In this document: positions 8,086 through 16,121 of the stretch, piece after piece
How positions within the stretch are numbered: position 1 is the stretch's first letter
How the letters are laid out: the number at the start of each line of letters is the position of its first letter
Program-made: the position numbers and the translations under genes
DNA from: Lachnospiraceae bacterium
GTDB lineage: Bacteria; Bacillota; Clostridia; Lachnospirales; Lachnospiraceae
Assembly (NCBI GenBank): GCA_022766245.1
Contig: JALEPL010000007.1
Location: 1-64,000, forward strand
Reading direction: 5' to 3'
DNA length: 64,000 nt
The notes under the pieces: generated by a model
What the model saw: only the letters and a program-made list of their open reading frames with translations
What the model was told of the DNA's origin: nothing
Databases searched by the model: none

Positions 8086-8511
8086 TTGATTACATCGTGT
8101 GCCGTAATGGCAATGCTGGCTTTGTGTTCGGTGGAGGATATCCGGCATCGAAGAGTGAATAGTATTTTGATTCTTTTGATGGGAATGGTGGGAGTGTGTT
8201 TTCATATTCTATGGCGACAGCAGACGTTTTATAGTATGATGGCAGGTTTGCTGCCGGGAATTGCTTTGCTGGGAATCAGTTTTCTTTCCAGACAGGCAGT
8301 GGGAATAGGGGATGGTCTTGTGGTTATGGTGATGGGGATTTTTCTGGGAGGAAGCCGAAATCTACAGATTCTTTGCATTGCGCTGTTTATCTCGGCTGTG
8401 ATTTCACTGGTTCTGTTACTGACAAAAAGGAAAAGCAGAAAAGATAGTATCCCGTTTATTCCCTGTCTGCTGATTGCGTATCTGGGGGTGTTTCTCTTAT
8501 GCATAGTATAG
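8086..8511 (+). CDS. Second A24 prepilin peptidase
   Basis: A 141-residue polytopic membrane protein with both catalytic aspartates of A24 peptidases: CSVEDIRHRRVNS near residue 17 and GIGDGLVVMVMG in the middle. It lacks the N-methylation domain of long PilD proteins, as TadV/CpaA do. It starts at TTG 8086 behind AAAGGGAGGAAGCGGAGG. It overlaps the following pseudopilin gene by 13 bases. The peptidase at 812 has GAGDIK where this one has GIGDGL, so the two may prefer different substrates (Flp versus pseudopilins); that split is inference. Confidence 0.85.
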   Translation: MITSCAVMAMLALCSVEDIRHRRVNSILILLMGMVGVCFHILWRQQTFYSMMAGLLPGIALLGISFLSRQAVGIGDGLVVMVMGIFLGGSRNLQILCIALFISAVISLVLLLTKRKSRKDSIPFIPCLLIAYLGVFLLCIV

Positions 8512-8696
8512 AGGCGGCCGTGATTGTGCCGATTATTTTATTTTTATTTTGTGGAATTTTACGTTTGGGATTTGGACTTCATGATGTGGTGAAGGAGGCT
8601 GCGGATCTGTCAAAGCACTGGGCTATACCGGTTATGGATGAGATTCGGGGAATTGATTGTGTGAAGGAGGGAAAGGATTTTTTTTATGAGGATTAG
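8499..8696 (+). CDS. Small TadE/TadF-like pseudopilin
   Basis: This 65-residue protein begins MHSIEAAVIVPIILFLFCGI. The glutamate and following hydrophobic helix resemble a pseudopilin whose leader is reduced to three residues, with the Glu as the +5-like residue. The C-terminal ~35 residues are soluble. It overlaps both the upstream peptidase and the downstream FHA gene, the tightest coupling in the operon. It is probably a minor pilus component; the short leader makes processing uncertain. Confidence 0.7.
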   Translation: MHSIEAAVIVPIILFLFCGILRLGFGLHDVVKEAADLSKHWAIPVMDEIRGIDCVKEGKDFFYED

Positions 8697-9777
8697 TTAT
8701 AAGCGAAGTTTAAATCGAAGCTACATGATGATTGAACCGGAACAGATGTATTCAGGCTATCAGCTTCACATGCTGCGTCAGAACCGGATTTCCAGTCTAT
8801 TGGGATTCCAGCTTGTAGTGGCTGATGGACGGCCCTATTTCTGGTATGAGATTACAGGAAAAACATCTTTTGAACATATTTTGGAAAGTTCGGAATTTAC
8901 CCTGGAGATTTTTATTCGTCTGGTGGAGGCATTGCTGTCTGCCAGCCGAAGTATCAAACCATATTTGCTGGAGGAGGAGGGAATCCTGTTGCTGCCGGAA
9001 ACAATCTATTTTGATCATGACAGACGTCAGATCAGTTTTGCCTATTATCCGGGGAAAATGGATTCTGTGATGGACAGTTTCCGGCATTTTATGGAGTCTT
9101 TTTTATCCAGGATGCGTCATGAGGATGAGACATTGGTGTTGGCTGCCTATGAGGTTTATCAACGTGCTACGGAGGATGGTTTTTCCTTAGAGGATGTGTT
9201 GCAACTATTGTATCGGCATCAGGAGCAGCCGGTGAAACGTAAGGAGGAAGAGGAAGAAGCGATTTCAGAAAATGTTCCGGAAGAGAAGTGGGAGGAGGAG
9301 TCACAGGAGGATATTGCAGAAGAAAATGTCCCCTTTGACTGGAAGACATTTTGGAGTAAACGTCCCGGATGGTTGTTTCAGAAAAAGGATGAGAATATGG
9401 AGGAGAATCCATACGTGTATACGCCGGAGGATTACACCAGCCAAATTGAGGATAAACCAACAGAGTATTTAGGAGTGGAGGAGTCTGCACAGGGCATTCT
9501 GCGTTATGACGGGCATGATGGGTTGGATACTATTATACTGGATCATTTCCCCTTTTTGATTGGCAGCAGCGACCAGGCAGATGCGGTTCTGAATGTGGCG
9601 GGAATCAGTCGTTCTCATGTGCGGATCTCCCGGGAAGGGGACACCTACTACATAGAAGATATGAATTCTACGAATGGAACCTGGCTCAACGATACCATGC
9701 TTACCTATCACAATCCAGAGGTGTTAAATATGTACGACCAGGTGATGATAGGGAGACAGTGTTTCGTGTTTCTGTAA
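8686..9777 (+). CDS. FHA-domain protein with DUF6382-like N-terminus
   Basis: Residues 1-180 resemble the DUF6382 region found in Firmicute FHA proteins. An acidic, low-complexity linker follows (EEEEEAISENVPEEKWEEES region, about 185-215). Residues ~265-363 form a forkhead-associated domain with the phosphothreonine-binding pattern GSSDQADAVL..ISRSHVRI..DMNSTNGTWLND. FHA domains bind phosphothreonine peptides, so this may be a cytoplasmic regulator linking Ser/Thr phosphorylation to the Tad machine. No kinase gene is in the window. It is the last gene of the tightly packed operon. Confidence 0.85.
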   Translation: MRISYKRSLNRSYMMIEPEQMYSGYQLHMLRQNRISSLLGFQLVVADGRPYFWYEITGKTSFEHILESSEFTLEIFIRLVEALLSASRSIKPYLLEEEGILLLPETIYFDHDRRQISFAYYPGKMDSVMDSFRHFMESFLSRMRHEDETLVLAAYEVYQRATEDGFSLEDVLQLLYRHQEQPVKRKEEEEEAISENVPEEKWEEESQEDIAEENVPFDWKTFWSKRPGWLFQKKDENMEENPYVYTPEDYTSQIEDKPTEYLGVEESAQGILRYDGHDGLDTIILDHFPFLIGSSDQADAVLNVAGISRSHVRISREGDTYYIEDMNSTNGTWLNDTMLTYHNPEVLNMYDQVMIGRQCFVFL

Positions 9778-9803
9778 GTGATTTTGTAATTTCAGCCCTG
9801 ACA

Positions 9804-9832
9804 TTGACAGTAAAATCGTATCATGGTATGGT
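9804..9832 (+). promoter_or_regulatory. Sigma-A-type promoter for the rhomboid gene
   Basis: TTGACA at 9804-9809 and TATGGT at 9827-9832 are separated by 17 bases. The site lies 25 bases before the ATG and after the Tad operon, which marks a new transcription unit. Confidence 0.7.
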
Positions 9833-9857
9833 CAACTCTGTAAGGAGTGTGACATAA

Positions 9858-10448
9858 ATGACGGAGCAAAGGAAGCCGATTGTAAATATCGTGATTGTTG
9901 CCCTGAATGTGATATGGTTCTTGCTTTTATCCATGTGGGGAGATGCGGGAGATGTGGACTTTGCGGTAAAGCATGGAGCCATGTATGCAAATTGGGTGGT
10001 GGAGCAGGGAAAGTGGATGATGCTTTTCACATCCATGTTTTATCATTTCAGTATCGGCCATCTGGCTAATAATATGATTATTTTATTTTTCATTGGCAAT
10101 CAGGTCGAGCAGTTGATGGGCCACGTGAAATACCTGGTATTGTACTTCCTGGCAGGGCTTACCGGTGGGATATGTTCTATGTACCATATTTTGCAGACCG
10201 GGGCACACACCGTGTCCGGTGGGGCTTCCGGGGCGGTATTTGGAGTGATTGGAGCACTGCTCTGGATTGTCATCCGTCACAAGGGACGTATGGGGGATAT
10301 CACTTTGAAGCGTATGTTTCTGATGCTGGCACTAAGTTTGTATTATGGATTTTCCGATACCGGCATTGACAATGTGGCGCATGCAGGTGGCTTAGTAGGA
10401 GGATTTCTTCTTTCTGTCGCTTTGTATCGAAAGCCTGACCGGTCTTGA
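9858..10448 (+). CDS. Rhomboid-family intramembrane serine protease
   Basis: A 196-residue polytopic protein with six predicted membrane helices. The catalytic serine is in GGASGAVFG (Ser124) and the catalytic histidine in NVAHAGGLVGG (His175), with the helix-2 motif HLANNM at the expected position. Rhomboids cleave membrane proteins within or near their transmembrane segments; the substrate here is unknown. A strong ribosome-binding site (TAAGGAG) and its own promoter suggest a monocistronic unit, so the nearby pilin genes are not obviously its partners. Confidence 0.92.
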   Translation: MTEQRKPIVNIVIVALNVIWFLLLSMWGDAGDVDFAVKHGAMYANWVVEQGKWMMLFTSMFYHFSIGHLANNMIILFFIGNQVEQLMGHVKYLVLYFLAGLTGGICSMYHILQTGAHTVSGGASGAVFGVIGALLWIVIRHKGRMGDITLKRMFLMLALSLYYGFSDTGIDNVAHAGGLVGGFLLSVALYRKPDRS

Positions 10449-10510
10449 TTTTCGACAGGAAAATTTATATACTTAGTAGTGAATGGGCTCTTCCGAGGCT
10501 ATGGAATCAA

Positions 10511-10536
10511 GTAACTGTGAAGTACCCAACAGTTAC
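10511..10536. repeat. Diverged hairpin relative of the dispersed repeat
   Basis: GTAACTGT and ACAGTTAC form an 8-bp stem around GAAGTACCCA. The layout matches the CGTATCTGT/ACAGATACG hairpin of the repeat at 155-183 read on the other strand. Only this hairpin module is present. The surrounding gap (10449-10608) shows nothing else recognisable. Confidence 0.5.
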
Positions 10537-10608
10537 AGTTGCGAAATCAGAGATGTAGATTCGAGAAGAGAGACGGATTAGTACTGCACTGGAAGATCAG
10601 GAGGCTGT

Positions 10609-11601
10609 ATGAAGGTAAATATATATTATGGCGGAAGAGGACTTTTGGATGACCCTACGCTTTATGTGCTCAGTAAGATGGAAGAAGTGTTGAAGGAGCT
10701 GCGGGTTACTGTGGAACGCTACAACATTTATGAAAAAAAGAACAGCATTTCCACACTCCCTCAGACATTTAAGGATGCGGATGGAATCATACTTGCCACT
10801 ACAGTGGAATGGCTGGGAATCGGCGGATATATGCAGCAGTTTCTGGATGCCTGCTGGCTATATGGAGACAAGGATAAGATAAAGACACTATACATGCAAC
10901 CGATTGTGATGTCTACCACCTATGGGGAGCGAGAGGGGGAACTGACTCTGGAAAACGCATGGGAAATATTGGGTGGATTACCCTGCAGCGGTGTGTGTGG
11001 ATATGTAGATGATCTGGTGAGCTTTGAGATGAATCATGATTATTCTTTAATTATCGAAAAGAAGGCGGAGAATCTGTATCGCACCATTTCTCAGAAGCAG
11101 CGTGGACTTCCCAATTCTAACCAGGCGGTGAAGCAGAGCGTCCTGCGTACTCAGCAGATGGAGCTGACACCCCAGGAGAGTGAACAGTTGTCACAGTATG
11201 TGGCAGATGATACTTACGTGAAGAAACAGAAGGAAGATATCGAGGAGCTTACGTCTCTGTTTCGAGACCGCATGAATGAGAAACAGATGGATGGACAGTT
11301 GGAGTATATCATAGACCTGCAGTCTCATTTTAATGCCCAGGAGGGATTCGCAGCCAAGTATCTGTTTATGATAGAGGGAAAACAGAAGCCCTTGGTGGTG
11401 GAAGTGGACGGCGAGGATTTGAGCTGTCGTTATGGACAGGAAGAAGATGTAGATGTCTATGCAAAGATGACGCCTCAGGTAATGGAGAAGATTATTGCAG
11501 GAAGAATGACCTTCCAGAGAGCATTTATGGCGGGAGATATGACTGCAAAAGGAAATTTCAAGACCTTGCGTATGTTGGATCAAATATTTATTTTTGAATA
11601 A
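10609..11601 (+). CDS. Flavodoxin-like / SCP2 sterol-binding fusion protein
   Basis: The N-terminal ~190 residues look like an NADPH-dependent FMN reductase/flavodoxin fold (YYGGRG, ADGIILATTVEWLGIGGYMQQFLD, PIVMSTTYGEREGE). The C-terminal ~100 residues match the SCP2 hydrophobic-ligand-binding domain, ending with MTPQVMEKIIAGRMTFQRAF and GDMTAKGNFKTL. The fusion suggests redox work on a lipid-like ligand, but substrate and cofactor cannot be read from sequence. It starts at ATG behind CAGGAGG and is followed 28 bases later by the HIT gene, possibly co-transcribed. Confidence 0.75.
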   Translation: MKVNIYYGGRGLLDDPTLYVLSKMEEVLKELRVTVERYNIYEKKNSISTLPQTFKDADGIILATTVEWLGIGGYMQQFLDACWLYGDKDKIKTLYMQPIVMSTTYGEREGELTLENAWEILGGLPCSGVCGYVDDLVSFEMNHDYSLIIEKKAENLYRTISQKQRGLPNSNQAVKQSVLRTQQMELTPQESEQLSQYVADDTYVKKQKEDIEELTSLFRDRMNEKQMDGQLEYIIDLQSHFNAQEGFAAKYLFMIEGKQKPLVVEVDGEDLSCRYGQEEDVDVYAKMTPQVMEKIIAGRMTFQRAFMAGDMTAKGNFKTLRMLDQIFIFE

Positions 11602-11629
11602 GAATACTAGGATGAAGGAGAAGAAAAAC

Positions 11630-12046
11630 ATGAGACAGGATGATTGTATTTTTTGCAAGATTGCAGCAGGGGAGATCCCCAGCAACACTCTTTACGAGGA
11701 TGATTTGTTTCGGGTAATCCTTGATTTGAACCCGGCATCCAAGGGACATGCATTGGTGATTCCCAAGGAGCATTATGCAAATCTTTTTGAACTGGATGAG
11801 CAGGTGGCAGGAAAGGCGCTTCAGGTTGCAAAGAAAGTAGGAACAAAAATGGTGGATGTCCTGAAGGCAGACGGATTAAATCTTCTGCAGAACAATGGAG
11901 AATTGGCAGGACAGACAGTATTCCATTTCCACATGCATATCATTCCCCGGTATAAGAATGCACCCAATGCGGATATGCTGCGTTACACACCGCTTAAGAT
12001 GAACGCAGAGGAGCTGGCAGAATTAAAGGATATGATTACGAAATAA
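11630..12046 (+). CDS. HIT-family nucleotide hydrolase/transferase
   Basis: This 138-residue protein has the histidine triad HFHMHIIPR near the C-terminus and the zinc-type N-terminal CIFCKIAAGEIPS. HIT proteins (Hint/HinT branch) hydrolyse nucleoside phosphoramidates such as adenylylated lysine. ATG 11630 is chosen because AAGGAG lies nine bases upstream and MRQDDCIFCKI matches family N-termini. An earlier in-frame start at 11594 would overlap the previous gene. It is followed by a bidirectional terminator shared with murG. Confidence 0.93.
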   Translation: MRQDDCIFCKIAAGEIPSNTLYEDDLFRVILDLNPASKGHALVIPKEHYANLFELDEQVAGKALQVAKKVGTKMVDVLKADGLNLLQNNGELAGQTVFHFHMHIIPRYKNAPNADMLRYTPLKMNAEELAELKDMITK

Positions 12047-12050
12047 AATA

Positions 12051-12091
12051 AAAATGTCTCTGTATAGAGGAAACTCTTGCAGAGACATTTT
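12051..12091. terminator. Bidirectional terminator between HIT gene and murG
   Basis: TGTCTCTG and CAGAGACA form the stem, flanked by A-rich and T-rich runs on both sides. It can serve the forward HIT gene and the reverse murG. Confidence 0.85.
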
Positions 12092-12104
12092 CTTTATTTT
12101 GGTA

Positions 12105-13181
12105 TTAGTTGTGTTTGCCTTTTGCGGCGTCTTCAATCAGATCCAGAATGGTTTGGATGGAGTCTAACTGCTTACTGCCGGACATGTTTCGGATATATGC
12201 CTCTCTATCATTCATTACTTTATGGATGGCCTCTTTCAAGGATTGCTCGGTGAGCTCCCCCTCCTCGATCACCACGCTGTAACCCTGCTTTTCAAAAGAA
12301 CGGGCATTTAAAAGCTGGTCGCCACGGCTGGCCTTGGCAGAAAGAGGGATCAGTATGTTGGGCTTGTGCAGTGCCAGCAGTTCGCAGATGGCGTTGGCAC
12401 CGGCTCGGGAGATGACCAGCGAGCTTAATGCAAACATATCCCGAAGCTCTTTGTGTGCATATTCAAACTGTGCATATCCGGTACGGTTTTTTAGGGACGG
12501 ATCTAAATTCCCTTTTCCACACAGATGCAGAATCTGATATTTTTCCAGCAAATCGTCCAAAATAGAACGAAGGGAATCATTGATAAATTTGGAACCACTG
12601 CTTCCACCCACAACGAGAATTACCGGTTTATCCAGTGTGAAATTGCAGAGCTTTGCGGCAGCATATTTGTCACCGGATAGCAATTCCTGTCGAATGGGAG
12701 ATCCGGTGAGCACAGCTTTGTCTGCAGGTAGATAGGATAATGTTTCCGGGAAATTGCAGCACACTTTTGTGGCGGAGGGAATGGCAAGCTTGTTGGCCAG
12801 CCCCGGGGTAATGTCGGACTCGTGGATGATGGCGGGAATACGCAAAAATCGCGCTGCCGTCACCACCGGGACGGATACAAATCCACCTTTGGAAAATACC
12901 ACATCCGGTTTCAGTTTACGCAAAAGGGAGACGGACTGGCCGAAGCCTTTTATCACGCGAAAGGGATCGGTGAGATTTCTCAGATCCTTGTAACGTCTTA
13001 ATTTTCCGGAGGAAATTCCGTAATATGGAATCTTCTGCTCCTCAATGAGATTTTTTTCCATACCGGCGTAGGAGCCGATATACTGTATGTCATAGCCGGC
13101 GGCTTTCAGTGCCGGAAAAAGTGCAATGTTGGGGGTTACATGGCCTGCGGTGCCGCCGCCTGTCATAACGATTCTTTTCAT
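12105..13181 (-). CDS. murG: UDP-GlcNAc:lipid I N-acetylglucosamine transferase MurG
   Basis: A peripheral membrane GT28 enzyme that converts lipid I to lipid II in peptidoglycan synthesis. Visible motifs are GGGTAGHVTPN (residues 8-18), SKGGFVSVPVV, IIHESDITPGLANKL, LVVGGSSGSKFIND and SRAGANAICELLAL. Length (358) is normal. It stands alone, away from a division/cell-wall cluster, and convergent with the HIT gene. It appears to have its own promoter at 13272-13299, with a copy of the dispersed hairpin in the leader. Confidence 0.96.
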   Translation of the reverse strand: MKRIVMTGGGTAGHVTPNIALFPALKAAGYDIQYIGSYAGMEKNLIEEQKIPYYGISSGKLRRYKDLRNLTDPFRVIKGFGQSVSLLRKLKPDVVFSKGGFVSVPVVTAARFLRIPAIIHESDITPGLANKLAIPSATKVCCNFPETLSYLPADKAVLTGSPIRQELLSGDKYAAAKLCNFTLDKPVILVVGGSSGSKFINDSLRSILDDLLEKYQILHLCGKGNLDPSLKNRTGYAQFEYAHKELRDMFALSSLVISRAGANAICELLALHKPNILIPLSAKASRGDQLLNARSFEKQGYSVVIEEGELTEQSLKEAIHKVMNDREAYIRNMSGSKQLDSIQTILDLIEDAAKGKHN

Positions 13182-13232
13182 AAAACGGAGCCTCTCTTCT
13201 GTATTAGTAATATATGTAGTGATATATTTATT

Positions 13233-13262
13233 ATTCGTATCTGTTCAGTACTTCTCAGTTAC
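13233..13262. repeat. Partial copy of dispersed repeat in murG leader
   Basis: ATTCGTATCTGTTCAGTAC at 13233-13251 matches the repeat at 151-169 exactly. The 3' half (TTCTCAGTTAC) has diverged, so only part of the hairpin remains. It lies between the murG promoter and start codon. Confidence 0.7.
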
Positions 13263-13271
13263 CTTTATATC

Positions 13272-13299
13272 ATATTATACCCTTGAGAGAAAATGTCAA
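13272..13299 (-). promoter_or_regulatory. Probable promoter of murG
   Basis: Read on the reverse strand, TTGACA (13294-13299) and TAATAT (13272-13277) are 16 bases apart. This gives a leader of about 85 bases that contains the repeat fragment. Confidence 0.55.
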
Positions 13300-13429
13300 T
13301 CTGTCGATAAAATTTTACTTATTTCGTAGTGGGACAACCCTATAATAAACCTGAAAAATGGTATCTGAAAAGGCGCTTCGTGTTTGCCCAAAAGATACAA
13401 AATGGAATAAGGATAGGAGAGGTGTCGAC

Positions 13430-13747
13430 ATGGGATATGTAGAAATGTTATTGCAGACTTATGATATGATTGTTTTTGTGGCGGGAATCGGAGTGTTAGC
13501 TCTTATTCTGTTTGTGGGATGTATTGGAATCTTCGCAGTGAATCGTCGCATCAAGCGGCTGCAGCGCGGGATGGAGAACTATTTGAAGGTAATCCTGGCT
13601 GAGGAGGAATCGGAAACAGAGCAGGAGGAGGATGAGGCGCGGACAGCATCCACCCAGGAACAGCAGATGCGCCAGAGTATCCAGAAAAAGCGGATGGAAC
13701 AGCAGGAGGCGGTTCTGGATGCAGTGTTGCAGGAAATGTTTCCGTAA
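13430..13747 (+). CDS. Small single-pass membrane protein with charged tail
   Basis: A 105-residue protein that I cannot assign to a family. One membrane helix lies near residues 12-35 (IVFVAGIGVLALILFVGCIGI). It is followed by basic NRRIKRLQRG and a long charged, Glu/Gln-rich helix likely to form a coiled coil in the cytoplasm. ATG 13430 follows GGAGAGG at 7 bases; an in-frame ATG at 13358 lacks a ribosome-binding site. TATAAT at 13341 may be part of its promoter. It is isolated from its neighbours. Confidence 0.65.
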   Translation: MGYVEMLLQTYDMIVFVAGIGVLALILFVGCIGIFAVNRRIKRLQRGMENYLKVILAEEESETEQEEDEARTASTQEQQMRQSIQKKRMEQQEAVLDAVLQEMFP

Positions 13748-13798
13748 AAAATCTCCAGAAGGGAAAAGATGGTAACTATGGGCAGGATAGTCCGGGTT

Positions 13799-13827
13799 TT
13801 GACAATATGTCAGAATCTGGAATATCT
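13799..13827 (+). promoter_or_regulatory. Possible promoter upstream of the two-component system
   Basis: TTGACA (13799-13804) is 17 bases from ATATCT (13822-13827), a fair -10 match. Downstream, ACGTATGA occurs twice as a direct repeat (13871 and 13889, 18 bases apart). That could be an operator for the response regulator encoded next; both calls are tentative. Confidence 0.45.
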
Positions 13828-13948
13828 TGTCTTTTTTTGTTGTTTCAGATACACTTTAGATACATGTAAGACGTATGATAAAAAGGATACGTATGAAGGG
13901 TGTTTCTAACCATTCATCCAGTATATCTTTGAAAGAGAGGTTTAGAAC

Positions 13949-14620
13949 ATGATCCGGATTTTGATCGTGGAGGATGAGCGGGCAATCTCAGATCTGGTAA
14001 AACTGAATTTAAGTAAGGTGGGATACCAATGTATCTGCGCCTATGACGGATTGGAGGCGGCAGATCTGCTGGAGGAACAGAACTTTGATCTGATTATTCT
14101 CGATGTAATGCTTCCAAAGATCAATGGCTATGAATTGATGGAATACATTCGTCCTCTTCAGATTCCGGTTATTTTTCTCACGGCGAAGGCTACTTTGGAC
14201 GACCGCATGAAGGGTCTCACCTCCGGTGCGGAGGATTATATGGTAAAGCCCTTTGAGGTGGTGGAGCTTTTGGCCCGGGTAAACATCGTGCTGCGCAGAT
14301 ATCACAAGTCAGAAAGCCAACTGCGGTTTGGGGACATTGTGGTGGATGTGGAAAACCAGACTGTTACAAAGGCAGGAAGTGAAGTGGAGCTTACACCCAA
14401 GGAGCTGGAGCTTTTGGTATTTTTGATGCGAAACCGCAACATTACATTGTTTCGTGAAAAGATATATGAGGAAATCTGGGGCACCGAGTATTCGGTGGAA
14501 TCGAGAACTTTGGATTTGCATGTTCAGAGACTACGCAAAAAGCTGAACATGGGGGATGCACTAAAGACCGTTTTTAAAGTAGGATACAGACTCGAGGATA
14601 CGCATGAAGTTTCGTTATAA
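13949..14620 (+). CDS. OmpR/PhoB-type response regulator
   Basis: The receiver domain (1-115) has the acidic pair E8-D9, the phosphoacceptor Asp52 in LIILDVMLP, the switch Thr in VIFLTAKA and the conserved lysine in YMVKPFE. A winged-helix DNA-binding domain follows (about 125-218), with ELTPKELELLVFLMRN and TLDLHVQRLRKKL. It probably controls the downstream lipoprotein/ABC genes. It overlaps the histidine kinase by 17 bases. Confidence 0.95.
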   Translation: MIRILIVEDERAISDLVKLNLSKVGYQCICAYDGLEAADLLEEQNFDLIILDVMLPKINGYELMEYIRPLQIPVIFLTAKATLDDRMKGLTSGAEDYMVKPFEVVELLARVNIVLRRYHKSESQLRFGDIVVDVENQTVTKAGSEVELTPKELELLVFLMRNRNITLFREKIYEEIWGTEYSVESRTLDLHVQRLRKKLNMGDALKTVFKVGYRLEDTHEVSL

Positions 14621-16085
14621 GGTTTTAATCATTAATCTCACACTGCTGTCCATCAGCCTGGGAATCATCGGGTATCTGATGATTCGCAAGAACTTTGCCC
14701 TTGCCCAGAATACACAGTTACAGAACGCCATAGTGGAAAACAATCTGGTGCAGTCGTCGGTGGAGTATGAATTGTTGCAGGTACTAAACAGTGAAAATTA
14801 TAATATTGAAGAGGAACTTTCTGAGATCGGGGAGCGTGTGGCAGGTGGAATGATGGCGGCAAATTCCTCCTTCTACATCAAATACGGGAACGAATACGTG
14901 TACTCCGGTGATGGAAACGAGGCTGGAATCAGTGAAGAGCTTTTTTCCAATCTGGATACCGGTGGGAAGAACTATCTCATCAGCCGGGAGGAGGGATCTC
15001 ATTATATTTATGTCACATCCTACAGCAACGTGAATGAAAAAAGTCTGTGCATTATCAGCAAACGCGATATTTCGGAGTCCTATCTCCTGATGAATCAGGA
15101 GATCGTCTATTTCCGGTTTCTCATCATTGGGATTTTGATGGCGGCATCCCTCATCATGTATGGAGTGAGCCGATATTTGACGAGACCTTTGGAAAAGCTT
15201 AATCAGGTGTCCGATGAGATTGCAGAGGGAAATTACGATACCCGCATTGAAGTGAAAACAAACGATGAAGTGGGACTTTTGGCGGAAAAGTTCAATCACA
15301 TGGCAGAGGCGGTGTCGGAGCATGTGGAGGAGCTGAATGATATGATCCGTCGAAGGGATCAGTTTGTGGCAGACTTTACCCATGAGATCAAGACACCCAT
15401 GACCACCATTATCGGGTATGCGGATACCATGCGCTCTATGGAGCTGCCCAGGGAGGAAGAAATTATGTCCCTGAATTATATTTTCTCTGAGGGGAAACGG
15501 TTAGAGACCATGTCCGGCAAGCTGTTTCAGCTTATTTATCTCAAACAGAATGAAATCGAAAAAACAAAGCTTCATACTACAGATTTGGGAAAAGAAATTG
15601 TGAAAATTGTTTCTCCGGCACTGTTAAAAAAGAAGATTTGTCTGGTGACAGATATAGAACCGGCAGTGCTTGAGGGAAGTCAGGAGTTGTTGGTGACGGT
15701 GTTTATCAACCTGATTGACAATGCAAGAAAGGCATCCCGGGAAGGCGACACCATTGAATTTGCGGGATGTTGTACCATGCAGCAGGAGAGTGATGCATCA
15801 AAAGCGAACGTACAAAAGGAAAATGGTACAGGATATGAATTCACAGTCACGGATCACGGAGTGGGTATGTCAGAGGACGATGTGGAAAAAATCTGTGATG
15901 AGTTTTATATGGTGGATAAATCCCGCTCCCGCAGGGAGGGCGGTGCAGGACTGGGCATGTCGCTGGTGGCACTGATTCTGGAAAAACATGGAGCGGAGCT
16001 TGTAATCGAGAGTAAATTGGGAGAAGGAACCCGGATGCGGGTGATTTTTTCATTGGAAGAGACACAGGCAGATTCAGAGTCATGA
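14604..16085 (+). CDS. Membrane sensor histidine kinase
   Basis: Order of parts: membrane helix near residues 6-25, an extracellular sensor of about 140 residues, a second membrane helix (FLIIGILMAASLIMYGVS), a HAMP domain (RYLTRPLEKLNQVSDEIAEG), the H-box FVADFTHEIKTPMT with His260, and the ATPase boxes NLIDNARKAS, DHGVGMSEDD and GGAGLGMSLV. It is the cognate kinase of the overlapping regulator. The sensor domain shows no named family to me. Its linkage to an export system suggests it senses an antimicrobial or envelope stress; this is inference. Confidence 0.94.
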   Translation: MKFRYKVLIINLTLLSISLGIIGYLMIRKNFALAQNTQLQNAIVENNLVQSSVEYELLQVLNSENYNIEEELSEIGERVAGGMMAANSSFYIKYGNEYVYSGDGNEAGISEELFSNLDTGGKNYLISREEGSHYIYVTSYSNVNEKSLCIISKRDISESYLLMNQEIVYFRFLIIGILMAASLIMYGVSRYLTRPLEKLNQVSDEIAEGNYDTRIEVKTNDEVGLLAEKFNHMAEAVSEHVEELNDMIRRRDQFVADFTHEIKTPMTTIIGYADTMRSMELPREEEIMSLNYIFSEGKRLETMSGKLFQLIYLKQNEIEKTKLHTTDLGKEIVKIVSPALLKKKICLVTDIEPAVLEGSQELLVTVFINLIDNARKASREGDTIEFAGCCTMQQESDASKANVQKENGTGYEFTVTDHGVGMSEDDVEKICDEFYMVDKSRSRREGGAGLGMSLVALILEKHGAELVIESKLGEGTRMRVIFSLEETQADSES

Positions 16086-16121
16086 TGAAAGACCGATGTT
16101 GGGAGAGGAAGTTTTCCATAT

